Positions 17,573-25,689 of a stretch of DNA of 64,000 bases are shown here, one piece after another. A program made the translations under genes and the position numbers. The stretch lies in assembly GCF_900215145.1 (NCBI RefSeq), contig NZ_OBDO01000008.1, positions 1 through 64,000 of the forward strand, written 5' to 3'. The stretch comes from Geodermatophilus sabuli (GTDB lineage Bacteria; Actinomycetota; Actinomycetes; Mycobacteriales; Geodermatophilaceae). Below the pieces are notes generated by a model, which saw only the letters and a program-made list of their open reading frames with translations, had not been told where the DNA came from and ran no database searches. Within the stretch, counting starts at the first letter, position 1. The number at the start of each line of letters is the position of its first letter.

Positions 17573-19792
17573 TCACGTGCGGCCGAGGCCGACGAGGGTG
17601 ACGTCGTCGACGTCCGGCGGGTCCAGCGCGGTGAGGACGTCGTCGAGCAGGACCTCCAGGGGCCGGCCGGCGGTCACCGCGGCCCGCAGGGTGTCCAGCC
17701 GCTCGGGCAGCGGGACGTCACGGCGCTCCACCAGGCCGTCGCTGTACAGCAGCAGCCGGTCGTCGCCGGCCAGCTGCAGCCGCACCTCGGAGTAGTCCGC
17801 GGCGTCGAGCAGGCCGAGCGCGGGGCCGCGGCCGTCGGTCACCAGCGTGGCTCCGCCGGCGCCGACGTGCAGCACCGGCAGGTGCCCGGCGCTGGCGACG
17901 ACGACCGCGCCGGTGGCCGGGTCGACCTCGGCGACGACGACGGTGGCCAGCTCGCCGGGCAGCAGTGCCGCGACCAGGGCGCCGAGCCCCGACAACGCCA
18001 CCCCGGGGCCGAGGTCGCGCAGCAGGTGCGCGCGCAGCGCGTGCCGCAGCTGGGCGGTGATCGCCGCGGCGGCCAGGCCGTGGCCGGCGACGTCCCCGAG
18101 CACGACCGACACCCGGCCGCTGGGCAGCGGCACGAGGTCGTACCAGTCGCCGCCGACGACGTCGGCGGCGATGGGCCGGTAGTGCGCGGCCAGCGTCAGG
18201 CCGGGGACCTTGGGCAGCTCCTCGAGCAGCAGCGTGCGCTGCAGGACGGCGGCCAACCGGCTGTCCTCCCCCGCCCGCTGCAGCCGCGTCTCGGTGAGGT
18301 GGGCGGCCAGCGCCTGGGCGGCGGCGACCTCGTGCACGCGCCACGGGGCCGCCGTCCCCCGCACCGTCTCGCTCCAGGCGGCGAAGGAGCGGCGCGGGCT
18401 CAGCCGCGGCCCGGCGTCGGTCTCGACCGTCTTGGGGGTGTGCGGGTTGCCGCCCCAGGTGACCTCGCGCAGCGTCTCGGGGCGGAACCAGGCCAGGAAG
18501 TCCCCGTTCCCGCCGCCGACCTCGACGGCGAGCAGCCCGCTGGCGGTGTCCGCGACGTCGGCCGCGGCCGGGACGACGCGCCCCAGCGCGTCGGTGGCCG
18601 GCTGCCCGGTGGCGCGCAGGGCCTCGACCAGCCCGGCCACCCGGTCGGCCGGCGGGGTGCTGCCGAGCAGCCGCAGCCGGCCGTCCAGCCGCACCGCGGA
18701 ACCGGCGGCGGGCAGCAGGTCGAGCACCGTGCGGTCGCCTCCGGTGAGCGCCGCCCCGGGGTCGCGCGGGGTGCGGCCGACCGCGGCGACCAGCTGCGCC
18801 TGCCGCTGCGCGACGCCGACGACCTCGCCCCGGTCGGCGGTCTCGGCGGTGGTGTGCAGCAGCAGGGACGCGGTGCGGCCGAGGAACTCCGCGGCGACCC
18901 GGTCGGCGTAGGACGGCCGGTGCGGCCCGGCGTAGTGGTGGCAGGAGATCAGGCCCCACAGCCGGCCGCGGTCGATCAGCGACACCGACATGGAGGCGAC
19001 GACGCCCATGTTCGCCAGGTACTCCAGGTGCACCGGCGAGACGCTGCGCAGGATCGAGCCGGAGAGGTCCAGCGGGCGGCCGGTGCCCGGGTGCACCGGC
19101 GGGTCCAGCGGCACCGGGCGGTACCGGGCGTCGGGGATGAGCCGCTGCCAGTTGACCGTGTAGAGGGCGCGCGCCTGGGCGGGGATGTCGCTGGCCGGGT
19201 AGCGCAGGCCGAGAAACGGCTCGAGGTCGGCCCGCCGGTCCTCGGCGACCACCTCGCCGTTCCACTCGGCGTCGAAGCGGTAGACCATCACGCGGTCGAA
19301 GCCGGTGAGCTCGCGGACGTCGCGGGCCAGCACCGCGGTCAGCTCGCCGAGGCCGGTGGTCGCCGACAGCCGCTGCAGCACCGCGGGCAGCCGGCGGTGC
19401 CACGCGGCCCCGGCCTGCCCGGCGCCCTCGACCGGCTCCCACTCGGTGAGCAGCAGGCCGTCGGCGCGGGAGACGACGACGTCGACCTCGGCGCCGCCCA
19501 CGGTCACCCGCAGCGGGTTGAGCTCGGCGAGGTCCCCGGCCAGACCGGCGCGCAGCCGGGCGAGGTCGTCGGCGGCGAGCAGCTCGGGCAGGGCCGCCGG
19601 CGCAACACCCAGCAGCTCGGCGGCGTTGGCGGAGGCGACGACGACGCCGAGGTCGGGCTCGGTCACGGCCAGCAGCGCGCCGTGCGGCTGGATCGCGCCC
19701 GGGACGGCGATCGGCTCGTCGGCGCAGCGGGCCAGGGCGTCGTTGCTGACGCCGGGCATCTCGGGACGGGGGACGGTCGACGTCACCGTCAC
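17573..19792 (-). CDS. Bacteriophytochrome with SpoIIE-type PP2C phosphatase output
   Basis: 739 residues: PAS (about 20-125), GAF (about 140-310), PHY (about 320-510) and a C-terminal SpoIIE-type Ser phosphatase (about 530-735; GGDWYDLVPLP, LGDVAGHG, DVDDVTLVGL). The biliverdin-binding cysteine is C23, next to the IQPHGALL motif. The GAF pocket has PASDIP (D202) and H255, and the PHY tongue has WGGNP and PRRSF. These match C24, D207 and H260 of the Deinococcus phytochrome. The phosphatase replaces the usual histidine kinase, so light should control dephosphorylation of a STAS anti-anti-sigma factor, such as the one encoded 4 nt upstream. No haem oxygenase gene is in the window. Confidence 0.92.
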   Translation of the reverse strand: MTVTSTVPRPEMPGVSNDALARCADEPIAVPGAIQPHGALLAVTEPDLGVVVASANAAELLGVAPAALPELLAADDLARLRAGLAGDLAELNPLRVTVGGAEVDVVVSRADGLLLTEWEPVEGAGQAGAAWHRRLPAVLQRLSATTGLGELTAVLARDVRELTGFDRVMVYRFDAEWNGEVVAEDRRADLEPFLGLRYPASDIPAQARALYTVNWQRLIPDARYRPVPLDPPVHPGTGRPLDLSGSILRSVSPVHLEYLANMGVVASMSVSLIDRGRLWGLISCHHYAGPHRPSYADRVAAEFLGRTASLLLHTTAETADRGEVVGVAQRQAQLVAAVGRTPRDPGAALTGGDRTVLDLLPAAGSAVRLDGRLRLLGSTPPADRVAGLVEALRATGQPATDALGRVVPAAADVADTASGLLAVEVGGGNGDFLAWFRPETLREVTWGGNPHTPKTVETDAGPRLSPRRSFAAWSETVRGTAAPWRVHEVAAAQALAAHLTETRLQRAGEDSRLAAVLQRTLLLEELPKVPGLTLAAHYRPIAADVVGGDWYDLVPLPSGRVSVVLGDVAGHGLAAAAITAQLRHALRAHLLRDLGPGVALSGLGALVAALLPGELATVVVAEVDPATGAVVVASAGHLPVLHVGAGGATLVTDGRGPALGLLDAADYSEVRLQLAGDDRLLLYSDGLVERRDVPLPERLDTLRAAVTAGRPLEVLLDDVLTALDPPDVDDVTLVGLGRT

Positions 19793-19796
19793 GACC

Positions 19797-20147
19797 CTAC
19801 GGGCGGACCTCTCCCTCGATCAGCCCGGCCGACTCCACGATCGGCACCAGGGCCCGCAGGTCCAGCAGGTCCACGACCAGCCGCACCGGCCGGTTGTCGC
19901 GGGGGCAGACCACCTGCAGCGCGACACCGGCGGCCTCCGCCGAGCGGGCGAGGAGGACCAGCTGCCGGGCGCCGGAGGAGTCCAGGAAGGCGGTCTCGGT
20001 CAGGTCGACGACGACCGAGCGGGGCTGCTGGGACAGCAGTGACGCCACGGCCTCGCTGAGCTGCGGAGCGGTGGCGAGGTCGAGCTCACCGCGTACTCTC
20101 AGCGCCGGTTGCCCGAGGACCGTGGTCCGTTCCACCTCGAACAGCAC
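19797..20147 (-). CDS. STAS-domain anti-sigma factor antagonist
   Basis: 116 residues. The SpoIIAA/RsbV-type fold shows RVRGELDLATAPQL and, after VVVDLT, the phosphorylation motif DSSG at 56-59. In this family the serine is phosphorylated by an HATPase anti-sigma kinase and dephosphorylated by a PP2C phosphatase. Both partners are adjacent: the phytochrome-phosphatase 4 nt downstream on the same strand, and the kinase divergently upstream at 20236. GTG start at 20147. The C-terminal tail (LRALVPIVESAGLI) is somewhat longer than in RsbV. Confidence 0.88.
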   Translation of the reverse strand: MLFEVERTTVLGQPALRVRGELDLATAPQLSEAVASLLSQQPRSVVVDLTETAFLDSSGARQLVLLARSAEAAGVALQVVCPRDNRPVRLVVDLLDLRALVPIVESAGLIEGEVRP

Positions 20148-20164
20148 GGTTCGGCCCCCTCGTC

Positions 20165-20191
20165 GTTGTCATCCTGCCCATCGCAGGGTAA
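20165..20191 (+). promoter_or_regulatory. Candidate SigB/SigF-type promoter before the anti-sigma kinase gene
   Basis: GTTGTC (20165-20170), a 15-bp spacer and GGGTAA (20186-20191) resemble the GTTTAA-N12-15-GGGTAT pattern used by stress sigma factors controlled by partner switching. It points at the gene starting at 20236. One element departs from consensus at three positions, so this is suggestive only. Confidence 0.35.
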
Positions 20192-20235
20192 GGGCCATCG
20201 GGCATGGAGGGGGAACTCGGGATGGACGATCCAGC

Positions 20236-20667
20236 ATGGACATAGCCTTCACCGTCCGCCTCCCGGTGGACGGCACCAGCGTGCCGTTCGTGCGCGGGCT
20301 GTGCCGGCAGGCGCTGGAGCACCTCGGGGTCGAGCGCACGGCCGTCGACGAGGTGACGCTGGCGCTCACCGAGGCGTGCGCCAACGTCGTCCACCATGCC
20401 GGGGAGCACGCGGAGTACGAGGTGCAGGTCGCGATCAGCGACGCGCTGTGCCGGATCAGCGTGTTCGACGACGGCGACGGTCTCGAGCCCGAGGCGCTGC
20501 CCGACGCCACCGGGCGCTCGCCGCTGGGTGGCGGTGGCCTGCGGCTCATGCAGGCGCTGGTCGACCGGCTGTCCTTCCGGCACGAGTCCGACGGCCGGCA
20601 CCGGGTGACGCTGGACAAGCGGCTGTCCTCCCCTCCTCCGCAGCTGCGTCTGGTGGACCCGGTCTGA
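20236..20667 (+). CDS. Anti-sigma factor kinase (RsbW/SpoIIAB-type HATPase)
   Basis: 143 residues. GHKL ATPase motifs are visible: N-box ALTEACANVVHHA near residues 48-60, G1 box FDDGDGL near 81, and G2 box GGGGLRLMQ near 99. RsbW-type proteins hold a sigma factor inactive and phosphorylate the STAS antagonist. ATG at 20236 was chosen because the family begins at the first beta strand (MDIAFTVRLP); a longer in-frame extension upstream has no RBS. No sigma factor gene is adjacent. It is followed 11 nt later by a PASTA kinase gene, probably co-transcribed. Confidence 0.88.
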   Translation: MDIAFTVRLPVDGTSVPFVRGLCRQALEHLGVERTAVDEVTLALTEACANVVHHAGEHAEYEVQVAISDALCRISVFDDGDGLEPEALPDATGRSPLGGGGLRLMQALVDRLSFRHESDGRHRVTLDKRLSSPPPQLRLVDPV

Positions 20668-20678
20668 GCACTGGGCGC

Positions 20679-22322
20679 ATGCACCGGCCGGGCACGGTCC
20701 TCGAGGACCGCTACGAGCTCCTCTCCCCGATCGCGGCCGGGGGGATGGGGCGGGTCTGGTGTGCCCGCGACCTGGTCCTGGGCCGCTCGGTCGCGGTCAA
20801 GGTCCTGCGGGCCGAGTACACCGGCGACCACGTCTTCCTGACCCGGTTCCGCACCGAGGCCCGGCTGTCCGCGGGGCTGGTGCACCCGAACATCGCCGTC
20901 CTGCACGACTACGGCGAGGTCGAGCCCGCGCAGGCCGGCGGCGACCGGCTGGTCTACCTGGTCATGGAACTGGTGGACGGCGAACCGCTGGTGGAGCTGC
21001 TGCAGCGGGAACACCGGCTGACCCCGGAGCGGACGCTGGCCGTGCTGCGCCAGGTGGCCGCCGGGCTGGCCGCCGCCCACGCGGCCGGTGTGGTGCACCG
21101 GGACGTGAAGCCGGGCAACGTGATCGTCGGCGCCGACGGCACGGTGAAGATCACCGACTTCGGGATCGCGTGGTCGGCGGCGAACGCGGCGGTCACGCGC
21201 ACCGGCCACGTCGTCGGCACCCCCCAGTACCTCGCGCCGGAGCAGGTACGCGGCGACAAGGCGGTCCCGGCCAGCGACGTCTACTCGTGGGGCATGGTCG
21301 CCTACGAGTGCCTGGCCGGCCGCCGGGCGGTGGACGGGCCGGACCCGGTCGACGTCGCGTTCCGGCAGCTGCGCGAGACCCCCGACCCGCTCCCGGACGA
21401 CGTCCCCGAACCGGTGCGCCGGCTGGTCGAGCAGACCCTGGTGAAGGAGCCGGCGGACCGCATCCCGGACGGCGCGGCGCTGCTGGCCGCGGTGGACGAC
21501 GTCGTCACCGGGCGGACGCCGTCCACCGGGCGGCACGCGGCCCCTCCGGACCCGGCCCCCGCACCGGCCGCGGCTGCGGACCCGGCCCCGGACGCGGACC
21601 GGGCCGACACGCTCGTGATGCCGGCGGTGCGGCCGGAGCCGACGACGCGCGTGCTGCCCGCCGTCCCCGCCGCTGCCGCTCCGGCGGCCGCGGCTCCGGC
21701 GGCCGCGGCGGCTGCTGCCGCTCCGGACGACGCCGGGGTCGGCACCGACGCCGATGCGGGTGCGCCCGCCGATGACGACGGCGCCGGCCGGTCGCGGCGG
21801 CGCCTGCTGCTCCCGCTGCTCGTGGCGCTGGTCGTGGTCGCCGCCGTCGCGGGTGCGGTGTTCCTCGGCACACGCGGGGAGGCCCCGGCGCCCGCGAGCG
21901 CGACGACCCCGCCGCCGGCCGCGCCGACGACGTCCGCGACGCCGACTCCCCCGCCCGCTCCGCCGGTCGTGCGGGTCCGGCTGGCGGCCGCGGAGTACGT
22001 GGGCCGGCCGGTCGGCCAGGTGCAGGCGGAGCTCACGGGGCTGGACCTGCAGGTGGCGCTGCGGCCGATCGAGACCTCCGACGTCCCGGACGGTCAGGTG
22101 ATCGCGGTCGACCCGACCGGCGAGGTGCCGGTGGGCACGACGATCGCGGTCACCCACGCCGTCGCGCCGCCCCCGCCGCCTCCGGTGGTCGTGCCCACGA
22201 CGGAGGCCCCGGCGCCTCCCGACAGCGGGAACGGCAACGGGAACGGCGACGACGAGGACGGCGAGCGGGACCGCGACCGCGACCGGGACCGCGGCGACAA
22301 CGGCAACCGCGGGCGGGACTGA
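20679..22322 (+). CDS. PknB-like Ser/Thr protein kinase with one extracellular PASTA domain
   Basis: 547 residues. Kinase domain 12-275: glycine loop IAAGGMGRVW, ATP lysine K41, HRDVKPGN at 140-147, DFG at 160-162, and the TPQYLAPEQ activation segment. A long Ala/Pro linker, one transmembrane helix near 375-395, a second linker, one PASTA-type domain (about 430-500; VGRPVGQVQAEL) and an Asn/Gly/Asp/Arg-rich tail follow. Cell-wall kinases such as PknB usually carry three to five PASTA repeats; this has one. It sits directly behind the anti-sigma kinase gene, suggesting that envelope signals reach the same partner-switching circuit (inference). Confidence 0.88.
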   Translation: MHRPGTVLEDRYELLSPIAAGGMGRVWCARDLVLGRSVAVKVLRAEYTGDHVFLTRFRTEARLSAGLVHPNIAVLHDYGEVEPAQAGGDRLVYLVMELVDGEPLVELLQREHRLTPERTLAVLRQVAAGLAAAHAAGVVHRDVKPGNVIVGADGTVKITDFGIAWSAANAAVTRTGHVVGTPQYLAPEQVRGDKAVPASDVYSWGMVAYECLAGRRAVDGPDPVDVAFRQLRETPDPLPDDVPEPVRRLVEQTLVKEPADRIPDGAALLAAVDDVVTGRTPSTGRHAAPPDPAPAPAAAADPAPDADRADTLVMPAVRPEPTTRVLPAVPAAAAPAAAAPAAAAAAAAPDDAGVGTDADAGAPADDDGAGRSRRRLLLPLLVALVVVAAVAGAVFLGTRGEAPAPASATTPPPAAPTTSATPTPPPAPPVVRVRLAAAEYVGRPVGQVQAELTGLDLQVALRPIETSDVPDGQVIAVDPTGEVPVGTTIAVTHAVAPPPPPPVVVPTTEAPAPPDSGNGNGNGDDEDGERDRDRDRDRGDNGNRGRD

Positions 22323-22362
22323 CCGCATCCGGCCCGCCGGCCGTGGTGAGCCGCCGGCCCCG

Positions 22363-22902
22363 TCAGCCGTTGGCGGCGGCCAGGCGCGCCTCCCACTGGT
22401 CCCCGAGCGTGGCGCCCCACGCGCGGGCCCGCTCCTCCTCGCCCGTGACCAGCGGCCCCTCCGGTGAGGTGACGAGGAAGTGCTCGGCCGGGGCGACCAG
22501 CCGGCAGTGCAGGCGGCCGAGGAGCTTCTCCTCCGTCCGCGACGCGTGGTCTAGCTTGGTGACGAGCTTCGGGTGGTCCATGCGGGTGTCGTAGGCCGCC
22601 GCGGCGATGGCGGGGCCCTCGATGCGCACCTCGTCCAGCCACTCGCGCAGCCCGGCCGCCGGGTCGACGGACAGTCCGTAGTCGCGGTTGGCCCCCTCGC
22701 GGGTGGCGGGGCGCGGCAGGCCGGTCACGTGGTTGGGGGCGCCGACCACGAGCAGCCCGATCTCGGGGCCGAGCGTCGTCGGGGCGTCCGACGCGGCGGT
22801 CACCGTCACGGGCAGCCGCGCGGACAGCCCGTCGGCGATCGCGCGGGCGATGGTCCGGCCGTCGCCGAACAGGGACTCGTAGACCACCAGCGCCTTGGTC
22901 AT
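22363..22902 (-). CDS. Flavodoxin-family protein
   Basis: 179 residues. The N-terminus ALVVYESLFGDGRTIARAIADGL is close to the flavodoxin phosphate-binding pattern (T/S-x-F-G-x-x-x). The LLVVGAPNHVTGLP stretch corresponds to the second FMN loop. The ATG is preceded by GGAGGTG at a good distance. It probably binds FMN and carries electrons, but no obvious redox partner is adjacent. It is transcribed divergently from rtcB. Confidence 0.72.
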   Translation of the reverse strand: MTKALVVYESLFGDGRTIARAIADGLSARLPVTVTAASDAPTTLGPEIGLLVVGAPNHVTGLPRPATREGANRDYGLSVDPAAGLREWLDEVRIEGPAIAAAAYDTRMDHPKLVTKLDHASRTEEKLLGRLHCRLVAPAEHFLVTSPEGPLVTGEEERARAWGATLGDQWEARLAAANG

Positions 22903-23019
22903 GGCGGGCACACCTCCGTGGGTCGTCGTCCTCCCGATGCTGGTCCAGCGGGTGCGGCGGCGCGCCGTCCGGAGGTCCGCAGCGGACGGGACGGACGTCC
23001 CCGGCCGGGGTAGGGCCCC

Positions 23020-24186
23020 ATGGTGGAGAAGATCAGCGACCGCCTGCTCAACTGGGCGTCGATCCTGGAGCCGACCACCCGCCTGCAGGCCGAGCGGACG
23101 GCGTCGATGCCGTTCATCGCCCCGCACATGGCGCTGATGCCCGACGCGCACCTGGGCAAGGGCGCGACCGTCGGCTCGGTGATCCCGACCGACGGGGCGA
23201 TCATCCCGGCGGCGGTGGGCGTGGACATCGGCTGCGGCATGAACGCCGTCCGCACCCAGTTCACCGCGGACGACCTGCGCGGGCGGAACCTGTCGACGCT
23301 GCACGAGCAGATCTCCCGGGCCGTCCCGCTGTCGGCCGGGCGCTACAACAAGAAGCTGCGCGACTCGGCGGCCGCGCGGGTCGCCGAGCTGCGGGACCTG
23401 CCCGGTGCGGCGCAGGCGGACGGCGTCGCACACAACTGGCCGCTGCAGCTGGGGTCGCTCGGGTCGGGCAACCACTTCATCGAGGTGTCGCTGGACGAGG
23501 CCGACCGGGTGTGGCTGTTCCTGCACTCGGGCTCGCGCGGAGTGGGCAACCGGCTGGCGTCCAAGCACATCCGGGTCGCGCAGGACCTCGCGCGGGCCCG
23601 CGAGTTGGACCTCCCCGACCGGGACCTGGCCTACCTCGAGGAGGGGACGCCGGAATTCGACTCCTACGTCGAGGCGCTGCACTGGGCGCAGCGGTTCGCC
23701 TACCTCAACCGCGAGGAGATGATGGACCGCGTCGCCGAGCAGGTCTCGCGGTTCCTGACCACCGAGGTCGAGCGGCAGGTGGAGATCTCCTGCCACCACA
23801 ACTACACCGAGCGCGAGGAGCACTACGGCCGCTCGGTGTGGCTGTCTCGGAAGGGAGCGATCTCGGCGCGGCGCGGGCAGGAGGGGCTGATCCCGGGGTC
23901 GATGGGCGCGGCGTCCTACGTCGTCGTCGGCAAGGGGAACCCGGAGGCGCTGATGTCGGCGCCGCACGGGGCGGGGCGCAACCACTCGCGCGGGCAGGCG
24001 CGGCGGATGTTCACCCGCGCGGACCTGGACCGCCGCATGAAGGGCATCGCGTGGGGCCGCTCCGACGCGTTCCTCGACGAGCACCCCGACGCCTACAAGC
24101 CCATAGACCAAGTGATGTCAGACGCTTCTGATCTGGTGGAGGTGCGTCACACGCTCAGGCAGGTCGTCAACGTGAAAGGTGACTGA
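23020..24186 (+). CDS. rtcB: RtcB-type RNA-splicing ligase
   Basis: 388 residues. RtcB joins 2',3'-cyclic phosphate and 5'-OH RNA ends with GTP and Mn. Visible motifs: MPDAHLGKG, GVDIGCGM, GSLGSGNHFIEV, LHSGSRGVG, SCHHNY and the guanylylation region PHGAGRNHSRGQ. The C-terminus ends in NVKGD, as in complete homologues. Odd feature: from codon ATA at 24103 to the stop, 9 of about 28 codons end in A or T (ATA, CAA, TCA, GCT, TCT, GAT, CGT, AAA, GGT), while such codons are rare before. The change leads straight into the overlapping homing endonuclease gene. Confidence 0.95.
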   Translation: MVEKISDRLLNWASILEPTTRLQAERTASMPFIAPHMALMPDAHLGKGATVGSVIPTDGAIIPAAVGVDIGCGMNAVRTQFTADDLRGRNLSTLHEQISRAVPLSAGRYNKKLRDSAAARVAELRDLPGAAQADGVAHNWPLQLGSLGSGNHFIEVSLDEADRVWLFLHSGSRGVGNRLASKHIRVAQDLARARELDLPDRDLAYLEEGTPEFDSYVEALHWAQRFAYLNREEMMDRVAEQVSRFLTTEVERQVEISCHHNYTEREEHYGRSVWLSRKGAISARRGQEGLIPGSMGAASYVVVGKGNPEALMSAPHGAGRNHSRGQARRMFTRADLDRRMKGIAWGRSDAFLDEHPDAYKPIDQVMSDASDLVEVRHTLRQVVNVKGD

Positions 24187-24712
24187 GTCGGACCTCGTCC
24201 TCCCCTGCTGTACAGGTTTCTTCGACGGAGAGGGGTCGATCGGCATCTATGAGAGTGGAAGCTCACGTGGCCGGACGCTGCGGGTCCAGTTGACCCAGAA
24301 TGCCACGGTCTGCAGTACCGTGCTGCTTCTCGAGTGCCAATCCCGCTGGGGTGGTTCTCTCTGCGTGATGAACCGCACGTACGCGCGTCCCGCATGGAAC
24401 TGGCAGGTCAGTGCCGGCGCAGGCGCCAAGGCGCTCACAGACATCCGCCCCTGGCTCAGGTTGAAGTCCGAAGAGGCAGACATTGCCCTGGAGTGGTGGA
24501 CCAAGCGGCCAGTTCCACAACGCGGCCCCTTGGGCCGCTACCTCCCGTTCACAGCCGACCAACGTGCATTCGACGCTTCAGCAGAGAAGCGACTGAAAGC
24601 CGCCAAGAGTGCCAATGCGCCAGATCGCATCACGAAGCTGACACTCGACGGAATGGACGTCATCGCCCTCGAGCACACGGGAGGCAAGGCATCCGGCGCT
24701 GAGGGCCACTGA
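24179..24712 (+). CDS. LAGLIDADG homing endonuclease (single-motif, I-CreI-like)
   Basis: 177 residues, GTG at 24179 overlapping the last 8 nt of rtcB. The LAGLIDADG helix is TGFFDGEGSIGIY (residues 12-24), with an acidic residue at the metal-binding position. A second segment IRPWLRLKSEEADIALEWW resembles the part of I-CreI that reads QPFLKLKQKQAN. One motif implies a homodimer that cuts a near-palindromic site. GC and codon use are clearly lower than in neighbours, which marks it as foreign. The reading frame is free-standing: RtcB itself is complete and not interrupted by an intein. The target is probably the intact rtcB 3' end (inference). Confidence 0.88.
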   Translation: MTESDLVLPCCTGFFDGEGSIGIYESGSSRGRTLRVQLTQNATVCSTVLLLECQSRWGGSLCVMNRTYARPAWNWQVSAGAGAKALTDIRPWLRLKSEEADIALEWWTKRPVPQRGPLGRYLPFTADQRAFDASAEKRLKAAKSANAPDRITKLTLDGMDVIALEHTGGKASGAEGH

Positions 24713-24737
24713 GGGCCACTGAGGGCCACTGAGGGCC
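24700..24737 (+). repeat. 10-bp tandem repeat at the end of the homing endonuclease gene
   Basis: TGAGGGCCAC occurs three times in a row (24700-24729), followed by a partial copy TGAGGGCC (24730-24737). The endonuclease stop codon TGA (24710-24712) is the start of the second copy. Confidence 0.9.
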
Positions 24738-24773
24738 GACGCCCTCGACCCAGCGTCCCGAGCCGCCCTGGAC

Positions 24774-24791
24774 CGCCCGGGATGCCGGGCG
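24774..24791. terminator. Hairpin between convergent endonuclease and NmrA genes
   Basis: CGCCCGG (24774-24780) pairs with CCGGGCG (24785-24791) around the tetraloop GATG, 3 nt before the end of the convergent gene. Confidence 0.6.
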
Positions 24792-24794
24792 CTC

Positions 24795-25637
24795 TCAGCC
24801 GCTCCAGCCGGTGCCCGCCAGCCAGGTCGGGAGGTCCTGCAGACCGGGCGCCAGTGCGCGGGTGGCGGCGAAGTCGGCGCGGTAGGCCGGGGGCGTCCCG
24901 AACCAGGCGAACATCGCCCGGGAGTCCTCGTCGAGGCCGTCCAGCGGCTGCGCCTCGTAGCGGCCGGGCCGTCCGGCGCGCTCGCCGAACGCCGCGGCGA
25001 TCTGCTCGCCGGTCCGCTCGTCGCCGCCGATCTCGATGCTGCCGCTCGGCACGCGCGAGGGGTCCAGCAGGACGGCGGCGGCGACCGCGCCGATGTCGGC
25101 CACAGCGATCATCTGCAGCGGCACGCCGGCCGGCAGCGGCATCCGGACGACGACCTCGCCGTCGTCCGTCGCCACCATCCACGGCAGGTTCTCCATGAAG
25201 AAGACCGGCCGGACGATGGTCGCGGGCAGGCCGAGGGAGGCGATGTGCTCCTCGACGCGGCGCTTGCTCTCGAAGTGCGGGATGCCGGTGGACCGCTCCG
25301 CGCCGCCGACCGAGTTGAACACCAGATGCTCGACGCCGGCGTCGGCGGCCGCGTCGGCCAGCGAGATCCCCTGCGTGACCTCCGCCTCCGGGCCGCCCTC
25401 GCCGAACGGGGTGGTCATCGCGAACACCCGCTGCGCCCCGCGGAACGCCGTCCGCAGGCTGTCGGGGTCTTGCAGGTCGGCGCGGACGAGCTCGGCGCCG
25501 CGGCCGGCGAGGTCGCCGGCCTTCGCGGGGTCGCGGACCAGCGCACGGACCCGGGCGCCGGCGTCGAGCAGTGCGCGGGCGGTGGCACCGCCCTGCTGAC
25601 CGGTGGCTCCGACGACGGCGAGAAGGGGTTCGGGCAC
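24795..25637 (-). CDS. NmrA-like NAD(P)-binding protein
   Basis: 280 residues. A Rossmann fold opens with LLAVVGATGQQGG, the glycine-rich loop typical of the NmrA/HSCARG group; NSVGGAERS and the HFESKRRVEEHI stretch place it among atypical short-chain dehydrogenases. These proteins often sense NADP(H) or act as regulators rather than classic reductases. The GTG at 25637 was chosen because GAGGAG lies 8 nt upstream and the fold starts at once; upstream in-frame codons overlap the divergent promoter. No substrate can be named. Confidence 0.8.
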   Translation of the reverse strand: MPEPLLAVVGATGQQGGATARALLDAGARVRALVRDPAKAGDLAGRGAELVRADLQDPDSLRTAFRGAQRVFAMTTPFGEGGPEAEVTQGISLADAAADAGVEHLVFNSVGGAERSTGIPHFESKRRVEEHIASLGLPATIVRPVFFMENLPWMVATDDGEVVVRMPLPAGVPLQMIAVADIGAVAAAVLLDPSRVPSGSIEIGGDERTGEQIAAAFGERAGRPGRYEAQPLDGLDEDSRAMFAWFGTPPAYRADFAATRALAPGLQDLPTWLAGTGWSG

Positions 25638-25689
25638 GCGGCGCTCCTCGAGGGGTGTGCGGGGTCCCACCCACCCTAGGGTCCCGGCC

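Noticed and set aside
17867-20059. 730-codon plus-strand frame opposite the phytochrome
   Set aside because: Antisense of the phytochrome gene, whose motifs are unambiguous.
23020-24186. Intein inside RtcB
   Set aside because: All RtcB motifs are continuous and the length is normal; the endonuclease is a separate frame after it.
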